The notes under the pieces: generated by a model
Database searches by the model: none
What the model was told of the DNA's origin: nothing
The model's input: only the letters and a program-made list of their open reading frames with translations
Position numbers and translations under genes: made by a program
Source of the DNA: VRUE01 sp035707825
GTDB lineage: Bacteria > Actinomycetota > Thermoleophilia > Solirubrobacterales > 70-9
DNA length: 22,463 nt
Direction: 5' to 3'
Assembly: GCA_035707825.1 (NCBI GenBank)
Contig: DASSTR010000030.1
Location: 1 to 22,463, forward strand
Shown: one piece after another, positions 15,159-22,463 of the stretch
Layout: every line of letters starts with the position of its first letter
How positions within the stretch are numbered: position 1 is the first letter of the stretch

Positions 15159-16319
15159 ATGGCTACTGGCGCGCAAATCACGCAGCAGGTCGAGGAGATC
15201 GAGCCCTTCGAGGCGGCGCAGGAGATCGAGGGCGGCGACATCGTCCTGATCGATAGCCGCGAGCCTCACGAGTACGAGGAGGCCCACCTCGAGAACGGCA
15301 AGCTGGTGCCGCCCGGGCTGCTGGCCGACGAGATCGGCGCCGCGGCCCCCAGCAAGTCGGCGCGGACGATCGTCTACTGCCGCACAGGCAACCGCTCCTT
15401 CAAGGCGGCCGAGCAGATGCAGGCGCTCGGCTACGAAAACGTCGCCTCGATGGCGGGCGGCATCGTCGCCTGGCAGGAGCAGGGGCTGCCGGTGATCGCC
15501 GCCGAGGGCATGACCCCCGAGCAGCGCGACCGCTACTCGCGCCACACGCTGCTGCCCGAGGTCGGCGTCGACGGCCAGCTGAAGATGCTTAACGCCAAGG
15601 TGCTGCTGGTCGGCGCCGGCGGCCTCGGCGCGCCGACGGCGCTCTACCTCGCCGCGGCGGGGATCGGCACCATGGGCCTGGTCGACGACGACGTCGTCGA
15701 GGCCTCCAACCTGCAGCGCCAGGTGATCCACAACACCGAGCGGATCGGGATGCACAAGACGGAGTCCGCGCGCCGCACGATCGAAGCGCTCAACCCCGAC
15801 GTCAACGTGGTCGAGCACCGCGGCCGCATGGACGCCTCCAACATCATCGAGATCATCAGCCAGTACGACGTGATCGTCGACGGGGCCGACAACTTCCCCA
15901 CCCGCTACCTGCTCAACGACGCCTCGGTGCGGCTGCGCAAGCCGGTCGTCTCGGCATCGATCCTCAGCTTCGACGGGCAGATCTCGACCTTCGTCCCCTT
16001 CGAGGGGCCCTGCTACCGCTGCCTTTACCCGACCCCGCCGCCGGCCGAGCTGGCGCCGAGCTGCTCGGCCAACGGGGTCCTCGGCGCGATGGCCGGGACG
16101 ATGGGCCTGCTGCAGGCCAACGAGGTGCTGAAGCTGGTGCTCGGCATCGGCGAGCCGCTGATCGGCCGCCTGCTGCTCTTCGACGCCCTCAGCACCCGCT
16201 TCACCGAGCTGAAGGTGCGGCGCGACCCCAACTGCCCGATCTGCGGCGAGGACGCTCCCGAGGTCGCCGACGAGGATCTCGGCAAGTTTCCCGACTACGA
16301 CCTCTTCTGCGCCGGTTGA
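15159..16319 (+). CDS. Rhodanese-ThiF fusion: E1-like sulfur-carrier activating enzyme (MoeZ-like, reversed domain order)
   Basis: The protein (386 aa) fuses an N-terminal rhodanese domain (about 15-112; active-site C74 in IVYCRTGNRSF) to a C-terminal ThiF/MoeB E1 domain (about 120-386). The E1 has the ATP loop GAGGLG at 152-157, D176-D-D-V-V-E, an SNLQRQ Arg finger, conserved C302 in APSCSANG, and zinc ligands C285/C288 (CYRC) and C359/C362 (CPIC). Such enzymes adenylate the C-terminal Gly-Gly of a ubiquitin-like carrier and then convert it to thiocarboxylate, with rhodanese supplying sulfur. Mycobacterial MoeZ has the same two domains in the opposite order. Here the next gene is cysO, the obvious substrate. 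AGGAGA precedes the ATG by 4 nt. Activity on other carriers (MoaD, ThiS) cannot be excluded. Confidence 0.93.
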   Translation: MATGAQITQQVEEIEPFEAAQEIEGGDIVLIDSREPHEYEEAHLENGKLVPPGLLADEIGAAAPSKSARTIVYCRTGNRSFKAAEQMQALGYENVASMAGGIVAWQEQGLPVIAAEGMTPEQRDRYSRHTLLPEVGVDGQLKMLNAKVLLVGAGGLGAPTALYLAAAGIGTMGLVDDDVVEASNLQRQVIHNTERIGMHKTESARRTIEALNPDVNVVEHRGRMDASNIIEIISQYDVIVDGADNFPTRYLLNDASVRLRKPVVSASILSFDGQISTFVPFEGPCYRCLYPTPPPAELAPSCSANGVLGAMAGTMGLLQANEVLKLVLGIGEPLIGRLLLFDALSTRFTELKVRRDPNCPICGEDAPEVADEDLGKFPDYDLFCAG

Positions 16320-16346
16320 GCAGGCCGGCGGGGAATTGTCCGAGCC

Positions 16347-16352
16347 GATAAT
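16347..16352 (+). promoter_or_regulatory. Possible -10 box (GATAAT) just before cysO
   Basis: GATAAT ends 12 nt before the cysO ATG, and no Shine-Dalgarno is seen in the 45-bp gap after the E1 gene. It may provide a leaderless or near-leaderless cysO message. Evidence is position and composition only. Confidence 0.25.
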
Positions 16353-16364
16353 TTTCCGGGCCTG

Positions 16365-16637
16365 ATGGCGACGGTTCGAATCCCACCAGTGCTGCGTCCG
16401 CAGACCGGCGGCCAGTCAGAGGTCGAGGCCGCCGGCTCCGACGTCGGCGAGGTGCTGCGAGGGCTGACCGCCCAGCATCCCGGCACCGAGAGCCAGCTCT
16501 TCGATGCGGAGGGGGGCCTCAACCGCTACGTCAACGTCTACCTCAACGATGAGGACGTACGGGTGCTGGATGGCCTGGGAACCAAGGTCTCCGACGGGGA
16601 CACCGTGGTCATCCTGCCCGCGATGGCCGGCGGCTGA
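16365..16637 (+). CDS. cysO: CysO, ubiquitin-like sulfur-carrier protein
   Basis: This beta-grasp carrier (90 aa) carries sulfur as a C-terminal thiocarboxylate for cysteine synthesis by CysM. It matches mycobacterial CysO in length and motifs: IPPVLRPQTGGQ at the start, NRYVNVYLNDEDVR in the middle, and SDGDTVVILPAMAGG with the exposed Gly-Gly end and no residues beyond it, so no maturation protease is needed to free the tail. It lies 45 bp after its likely activating enzyme and 44 bp before cysM. No Shine-Dalgarno is visible; GATAAT lies 12 nt before the ATG. Assignment is based on both sequence motifs and the diagnostic cysO-cysM-mec neighbourhood. Confidence 0.95.
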   Translation: MATVRIPPVLRPQTGGQSEVEAAGSDVGEVLRGLTAQHPGTESQLFDAEGGLNRYVNVYLNDEDVRVLDGLGTKVSDGDTVVILPAMAGG

Positions 16638-16664
16638 AGCCGCCCCACCGCGCCCAATAGGCCC

Positions 16665-16682
16665 CTATACTTTTTGAAGTAA
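16665..16682 (+). promoter_or_regulatory. Shared sulfur-cluster element, copy 2, abutting the cysM start
   Basis: This is an exact copy of the 18 bases at 15108-15125. TATACT (16666-16671) is a -10 box ten bases before the cysM ATG; the last base of the element is the A of that ATG. Transcription from it would start within a few bases of the codon, giving a leaderless cysM message. The palindromic TACTT-TTTG-AAGTA part would place a bound regulator directly on the start site. Confidence 0.6.
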
Positions 16683-17644
16683 TGCTTGAGGGCGTTGAGA
16701 ACCGGCCCTGCGGAGGGCGCTTCGGCAACATCGTCGAGTCGATCGGCAACACGCCGCTGGTCGAGCTGCCTCGGCTCTCGCCGAAGCCCGACGTGCGCAT
16801 CTACGCCAAGCTCGAGGGCCGCAACCCGACCGGCTCGGTCAAGGACCGCGTCGCGAAGTCGATGATCGAGGCGGCCGAGGAGGAAGGGGCGATCGAACCC
16901 GGGCAGACGATCCTCGAGCCGACCTCCGGCAACACCGGGATCTCGCTGGCGATGATCTGCCGCCGCAAGGGCTACCCGCTGAAGGTGGTGATGCCCGACA
17001 ACGTCACCGCCGAGCGCACCCAGCTGCTCGAGATGTACGGAGCGGAGATCGTCTTTTCGGAGGGCGCCAAGGGCTCCAACGGCGCGGTCGAGGTGGCGCT
17101 GGAGATGGCCGAGGGGCCCGAGTACTACATGCCCTACCAGTACGGCAACGAGGCGAACCCGCTGGCCCACTACAACGGCACCGCGGTGGAGATCCTCGAC
17201 GAGCTCGACGAGGTGACCGCCTTCGTCGGCGGCCTCGGCACAGGCGGCACGCTGATGGGCAACGGGCGCCGCCTCAAGGAGGCGAACCCGGAGACGCTGA
17301 TCGTCGCCGCCGAGCCGATGCAGGGCGAGCTGGTCGACGGCCTGCGCTCGCTCGACGACGGCTTCATCCCGCCGATCATCGACATCTCCCTTCTCGATCG
17401 CAAAGTCATGGTCTCCAACCGCGACGCGATCGTCTGGACGCGGAAACTGCTCGACGAGGAGGGGATCTTCGCCGGCGTCTCCTCGGGGGCGATCGCCCGC
17501 ATCGCCGCCCGCATCGCGGGTGAGCTCGACGGCGGCAACGTCGTCTTCCTGATTCCCGACGACGGTTGGAAGTACCTCTCCTCCGGCGTCTACACGAAGC
17601 CGATCGACGAGATCGAAAACCTCGACTCCACCGTCTGGTGGTAG
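16682..17644 (+). CDS. cysM: CysM, CysO-dependent cysteine synthase (O-phosphoserine sulfhydrylase type)
   Basis: CysM is a PLP enzyme (320 aa) that joins an aminoacrylate to sulfur. PLP lysine K54 lies in NPTGSVKDR, and the substrate loop TSGNTGIS and phosphate-binding GLGTGGT are present. R222 in GLRSLDDGF aligns with R220 of M. tuberculosis CysM, the residue that favours O-phosphoserine over O-acetylserine, and the C-terminus (ENLDSTVWW) resembles the CysM lid. This supports the CysO/O-phosphoserine route. The ATG at 16682 has no Shine-Dalgarno and no alternative in-frame start before the conserved core; a -10 box lies ten bases upstream. mec follows after 20 bp. Confidence 0.95.
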   Translation: MLEGVENRPCGGRFGNIVESIGNTPLVELPRLSPKPDVRIYAKLEGRNPTGSVKDRVAKSMIEAAEEEGAIEPGQTILEPTSGNTGISLAMICRRKGYPLKVVMPDNVTAERTQLLEMYGAEIVFSEGAKGSNGAVEVALEMAEGPEYYMPYQYGNEANPLAHYNGTAVEILDELDEVTAFVGGLGTGGTLMGNGRRLKEANPETLIVAAEPMQGELVDGLRSLDDGFIPPIIDISLLDRKVMVSNRDAIVWTRKLLDEEGIFAGVSSGAIARIAARIAGELDGGNVVFLIPDDGWKYLSSGVYTKPIDEIENLDSTVWW

Positions 17645-17664
17645 GTCCGAGCAGCGCCCGCGGA

Positions 17665-18060
17665 ATGCGGATCTCCCGGCAGCTGATCGACGAGATGGTC
17701 GCGCACGCGCGTGAGGACGTCCCCAACGAGTGCTGCGGGATGGTCGGCGGCCTGGACGGTGAGGCGAGGACCGTGTACCGGGCGGAGAACGCCGAGGCGA
17801 GCCCGCTGCGCTACTCGATCGACGCCGCCGAGCAGTTCCGGCTGATGAAGGAGATCGAAGCGGCGGGCGAGGAGCTGATCGGCATCTACCACTCCCACAC
17901 CAAGTCGGCCGCCTATCCCTCGCAGACCGACGTCAATCTCGCCGGCTGGCCGGACGCCGTCTATCTGATCGTCTCGCTCGCCGATGCCGAGGCGCCCGAT
18001 GTGAAGGGTTTCTGGATCCGCGACGGGGAGATCGGCGATGCCGAGCTCGACGTCGCGTAG
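17665..18060 (+). CDS. mec: Mec, JAMM zinc protease releasing cysteine from CysO
   Basis: The protein (131 aa) is a compact JAB1/MPN (JAMM) metalloprotease that, in mycobacteria, hydrolyses the CysO-cysteine adduct to free cysteine and regenerate the carrier. The catalytic set is complete: E22 in PNECCGMVGG, H76-S-H78 and S86-x-x-D89 in IYHSHTKSAAYPSQTD. The start is the ATG at 17665, because the conserved JAMM N-terminus begins there; the open frame extending upstream overlaps cysM and encodes nothing recognisable. The Shine-Dalgarno is weak. It is 20 bp after cysM, and its 3' end overlaps the DUF2007 gene by 23 bp. The neighbourhood and active site make the function quite certain. Confidence 0.94.
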   Translation: MRISRQLIDEMVAHAREDVPNECCGMVGGLDGEARTVYRAENAEASPLRYSIDAAEQFRLMKEIEAAGEELIGIYHSHTKSAAYPSQTDVNLAGWPDAVYLIVSLADAEAPDVKGFWIRDGEIGDAELDVA

Positions 18061-18373
18061 TCGCGGCGGCACGCGTCAATCGCCGGGCACCCGGGGCGGT
18101 GACGGCTCTCATCGCGGCGGCGGCGACGAGGGCGGCGGTGGTGGCGGAGGAGGCGGCGGCAAGCTGGTCAAAGTCGCCTTCGCCCCGAATCAGGTCGAGG
18201 CGGAAATGATCCAGGGGCTGCTCAGCGAGCACGGCATCCCGAGCATGGTCAAACGGGGGCCGGGCTTCGACGTGCCGGAGTCCTTCGCCGCCGGACCGCG
18301 CCAGATCTTCGTCGCCGAGGAAGCCGCAGAGGACGCGCGCCAGGTGCTCGCGGGTCTCCCCGGCGGCAGCTAG
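18038..18373 (+). CDS. DUF2007-domain protein with Gly-rich N-terminal linker
   Basis: This small protein (111 aa) has a C-terminal DUF2007-like domain (about 42-108: KLVKVAFAPNQVEAEMIQGL, LLSEHGIPSMVKR, then RQIFVAEEAAEDARQVLAGL), a fold related to PII-like regulators with no settled function. Residues 1-41 are unstructured: an Arg/Ser-rich stretch and a run of ten glycines. The ATG overlaps the end of mec by 23 bp, with GGGGAG 7 nt upstream, so it is the last gene of the cysteine cluster by position. No other ATG, GTG or TTG lies between it and the domain, so the linker is real if the gene is. A regulatory role in the cluster would be speculation. Confidence 0.8.
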   Translation: MPSSTSRSRGGTRQSPGTRGGDGSHRGGGDEGGGGGGGGGGKLVKVAFAPNQVEAEMIQGLLSEHGIPSMVKRGPGFDVPESFAAGPRQIFVAEEAAEDARQVLAGLPGGS

Positions 18374-18405
18374 CGGGGCCCACCCACCCGGGCGGCCGCG
18401 GCTGC

Positions 18406-19161
18406 TCAGACCGGGTTCGGCCGCACGATCTCCCGCAGGTAGTCGCGCCAGGCCGATTCGATCTCGCCGATGCGCGCTTCGAAGGCGGCTTCCAGCGTGG
18501 CCCTGGCGCCGCCGGGCAGGAGCCGGGAGGCGAGCTGCTCGCAGGCCTCCCCGCCGCGTTCGGTCTCCAGCAGGTCGAAGATCGTGCCGCCGAGGATCAC
18601 CGCGTCGCGCCGCGAGGGTGGGAAGGAGGGCCGTGAGCTCTCGCGCAGGCGGCGGATGACCGCGGCGCGGTAGAGGCCGACCTGGCGGGCGAAGTACTGC
18701 GCGCCGCCCTCGGCCAGCCAGGCCCAGCTCAGGTAGCGGACGAAGCGCCGTGGCGTCCAGGAGGGGGGGAGGTCGGGATTGTTGGCGCCGATGACCAGCT
18801 GGGCGTAGAGGCGCTCAGCCGTGCCCCGCAGCGCCTCGCGCGAGTCGTCACCCGCCGCGCGCTTCTCCATGTGGGGGTCGTTGAGGACGTGAAGCTCGGT
18901 CGCCATCGGCCAGCCGGCCAGGTAGCGGCGCCCGGCCGGCGCCGCCGACCAGCGGGCGGCGGGCAGGAAGGGGTGGGCGAGCGCCAGCCAGACGGGATTG
19001 GTGTGGACCACGACGGTGATCTCGCCCGGCACCAGCTCGAAGCGGTCCTCGAGTCGCAGCCGCAGTTCCTCCATCCGATCGAGCGTGCGCTCGGCGAACG
19101 CGGCGTCGCCGCTGTCGTGGCGGGCGGTGAAGCTGAGCGAATGCGTCTCGACCCAGGGCAT
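18406..19161 (-). CDS. Degenerate gluzincin-like (peptidase MA-type) protein, zinc motif lost
   Basis: The 251-aa protein has no signal peptide or membrane segment. Its layout resembles peptidase-MA/gluzincin proteins: an N-terminal part that would hold a beta-hairpin (FELVPGEITVVVHTNP, 41-56), a helix at 111-125, and WAWLAEGGAQYFARQ at 147-161, like the WLxEGxAxYF helix that supplies the third zinc ligand (E151). Where HExxH is expected the sequence reads A-E-R-L-Y (116-120), so both histidines are missing. It is therefore probably not a zinc protease, and may be a structural or binding relative. It lies 17 bp after the DUF1802 gene on the same strand and is co-transcribed with it. The fold is a moderate-confidence reading; the function is unknown. 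Confidence 0.75.
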   Translation of the reverse strand: MPWVETHSLSFTARHDSGDAAFAERTLDRMEELRLRLEDRFELVPGEITVVVHTNPVWLALAHPFLPAARWSAAPAGRRYLAGWPMATELHVLNDPHMEKRAAGDDSREALRGTAERLYAQLVIGANNPDLPPSWTPRRFVRYLSWAWLAEGGAQYFARQVGLYRAAVIRRLRESSRPSFPPSRRDAVILGGTIFDLLETERGGEACEQLASRLLPGGARATLEAAFEARIGEIESAWRDYLREIVRPNPV

Positions 19162-19178
19162 CTAGGGCCCGGCCGGAT

Positions 19179-19808
19179 CTAGACCAAGACTGGCTCGGCG
19201 GGCGAGCACACCGACATGATCTCTTGCCGGGCGCGATCGAACTCCTCGTCGGCCATCACCGGCGTGCCCTCGAAGGGCAGGTCGCGGTCGATCTCGACCC
19301 AGGACCGGCAGCCGTGGTACTCGTCGCGCACCCGCACGGTGACGGGGCGTGGGATGCGATGCACCCGCAGCAGCAGGATGTGGAGAGGGTGGCGGCGCTT
19401 CCAGTTCAGCCGCTTCTCCGCGTAATCGGGAGTCCACACATAGAAGGGCGAGAGGCTGTCGACGATGCGCGGGTCGGTGATCGTCAGGTGATCGGTCACC
19501 TCGGCCCAGGCGCGCAGGCGCACGCGGTCGGGCTGGGCGATGCCGCCGTCCTGGATCAGCGCCCTCGGGGGCGGCTCCTCGTCGGGCCAGACACCCTCCT
19601 CGAGGGCGCGGCGCAGCTCGGGGTGGTGGGACTCACGCACCAGATTGTTCTGCTGGTGGTCGAAGGTCGGGTAGAGGAAGAAGCGCTCGTGCTCGAGCTC
19701 GAAGTGCTTGTTCTCCTCCCGGATGCCACCCTTGCGCAGGGTGAGCAACTGCTCGCCCTCGGCGAGTGCGCGGACCGTTACGGCCCATTCCTTGAATGCG
19801 ATCGGCAT
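19179..19808 (-). CDS. DUF1802 family protein
   Basis: This 209-aa cytosolic protein has the DUF1802 hallmarks: AFKEWAVTVRALAEGEQLLTLRKGGI at the N-terminus, then FELEHERFFLYPTFDHQ. After an acidic middle it has LHILLLRVHRIPRPVTV, EYHGCRSWVEIDRDL and PVMADEEFDRARQEI near the end. The family's biochemical role is unknown. The start (ATG 19808) fits the family N-terminus; there is no good Shine-Dalgarno, and TAGGTA lies 6 nt before the ATG, a weak hint of a leaderless message. It is the first gene of a two-gene unit with the degenerate gluzincin-like protein. Confidence 0.87.
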   Translation of the reverse strand: MPIAFKEWAVTVRALAEGEQLLTLRKGGIREENKHFELEHERFFLYPTFDHQQNNLVRESHHPELRRALEEGVWPDEEPPPRALIQDGGIAQPDRVRLRAWAEVTDHLTITDPRIVDSLSPFYVWTPDYAEKRLNWKRRHPLHILLLRVHRIPRPVTVRVRDEYHGCRSWVEIDRDLPFEGTPVMADEEFDRARQEIMSVCSPAEPVLV

Positions 19809-19963
19809 TAGCTGTACCTAAGAGGTCGGTGATACGGGGAAGATGGAAGATGCTGCCTGTGACCTGGATGGGAGACGCCCCACACCCTGTCCTAGGGCGA
19901 GAAACCCGCCCGGATTGGGCATTCTAGACGAGCGCAGCGGAATCGCCAACAATGTGAAGACTG

Positions 19964-21461
<1,498 letters not shown>

Positions 21462-21472
<11 letters not shown>

Positions 21473-22463
21473 CGGAACCTTCCGGCCTGGTGCCTCTGGG
21501 CCCCGAGTTCTCCCGCTCGGCGACGATCGTGCCCGCCTCGTCGACCTGGGCCGACCAGCCCGGGGGCAGCACCAGGGTGGTCTCGGGAAGCTCGAAGACG
21601 ACCGGCCCGGCGGCACGGGCGCCGGCCGCCGGCTCCCCCCGCAGCACGGTCGCCTCCAGCCACTCGCCGTCGAAGCGCACGGGGCGGGTCGTCTCGTGGA
21701 GGTCGCCTTCCCCGGCGGCGGGCTGGGGGTTTGGGCCCGCCGCGACCATCGCCAGGCGGATGTGGACGAGGACCACCGTCCCGTTCGGGTCGCGGTGGCC
21801 GTAGCGTTCTTCGTGCGCTCGCTCGAAGCGCTCGACGAGATCGTCGGGGTCGGCCCTCGTCCCACCGGGGACCGGCAGCTCAAACGCCTGTCCCCGGTAG
21901 CGGAGCTCGTAGACCACCGATGGCTCGGCGCCGGGCGCCTCCCCGATCGCCGCCCTCAGGGCGTCGACCTCTCTGGCGATCCGCTCGGCATCGAGCTCCC
22001 CGCCGCTCAGCATCACCGTGCGCGCCGTGTCGTGGCGGTGCTCCGACGCGCAGAGGCCGAGCGCCGAGAGCACCCCGCTGGCCCGGGGGCAGAGCAGCCG
22101 CTCGATGCCGAGCTCGGCGGCGATCGCGGCCGCGTGCATCGGCCCGGCGCCCCCAAAGGGCAGCAGCGCGAAGCGGCGTGGGTCGAGGCCCCGCTCCACC
22201 GTCACCACGCGCAGGGCCCGGCCCATCTCCTGGTTGGCGATGCGCACGATTCCCTCCGCGGCCTCCAGCTCCTCGAGTCCAAGCGAGTGCGCCAGGGCGC
22301 CCACGGCCCTGCTCGCCGCTTCCCGGTCGAGGGCGACGCCGCCCGCCAGGGTCGTGTCTGCGGCCAGCCTGCCGAGCAGCAGGTTGGCGTCGGTGACCGT
22401 CGGCTCGCTGCCGCCGCTGCCGTAGCAGGCGGGACCGGGGTCGGCGCCTGCGGACTGGGGACC
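21462..22463 (-). CDS. hyuA: Hydantoinase A/oxoprolinase family subunit (HyuA), C-terminal part
   Basis: This is the C-terminal 333 codons of HyuA, the ATP-binding partner of HyuB; the 5' half lies beyond the window edge. The frame is open to the last base. It begins GPQSAGADPGPACYG followed by PTVTDANLLLGR, both hallmarks of the family, then EGIVRIANQEMGRALR, FALLPFGGAGPMHA and CPRASGVLSALGL. A GTG at 22304 is internal and not the start. The gene overlaps hyuB by 11 bp. An ActA-like core of about 690 residues is expected for the full protein. The assignment is secure, the substrate unknown. Confidence 0.95.

Noticed and set aside
18406..19161. Active zinc metallopeptidase
   Set aside because: Both histidines expected in HExxH are absent, so only a degenerate fold relative is claimed.

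Overview
This is a GC-rich, densely packed bacterial chromosome segment. It most likely comes from an actinobacterium of the class Thermoleophilia (Solirubrobacterales-like). The reasons are a mycobacterial-type mec-cysO-cysM cysteine cluster, an actinobacterial suf layout with an embedded Rieske ferredoxin, a DUF1802 gene, and an extracellular protein carrying the Asn-Pro-Asn fibronectin-like repeats common in that group. The placement is inference from protein features; no rRNA or tRNA is present to confirm it.

Layout. (1) 1-932, minus: Rieske ferredoxin then sufB, which runs off the left edge. (2) 1101-1886, plus: a two-domain VOC protein. (3) 1927-2364, minus: a short sufU/iscU-like scaffold gene. 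(4) 2529-7898, plus: a 1789-residue secreted multidomain glycoside hydrolase with two ricin-type lectin domains. (5) 7899-8314: 416 bp without a credible gene but with a run of stem-loops, including a perfect 22-bp hairpin. (6) 8315-10903, minus: Rrf2 regulator, sufC, sufS. (7) 10930-13935, minus: a histidine kinase, response regulator and MFS exporter operon, divergent from htpX (14058-14921, plus). (8) 15159-18373, plus: rhodanese-ThiF fusion, cysO, cysM, mec (JAMM) and a DUF2007 protein. (9) 18406-19808, minus: a degenerate gluzincin-like protein and a DUF1802 protein. (10) 19964-22463, minus: hyuB and the 3' part of hyuA.

How it fits together. Two sulfur systems dominate. The Fe-S assembly genes (sufB, sufC, sufS, sufU-like, Rieske) lie on the minus strand but are split by the plus-strand VOC and lectin-hydrolase genes. 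Two of the suf units keep the same 20-bp upstream motif (CCGAC-N6-AGTAGGATT), which resembles an IscR type-1 site, and one copy lies directly in front of the Rrf2 gene. The cysteine cluster contains the proteins needed to run the CysO sulfur-carrier route: E1 plus rhodanese activation, carrier, O-phosphoserine sulfhydrylase and JAMM protease. An identical 18-bp promoter-like element precedes both its first gene and cysM. Several of these genes have a -10-like hexamer 6-12 nt before the ATG and no Shine-Dalgarno sequence, which suggests leaderless transcripts.

The best candidates for undescribed biology are the shared operators, the lectin-hydrolase sitting inside a suf locus with its structured 3' flank, the reversed rhodanese-ThiF fusion inside a CysO cluster, and the degenerate peptidase paired with DUF1802.
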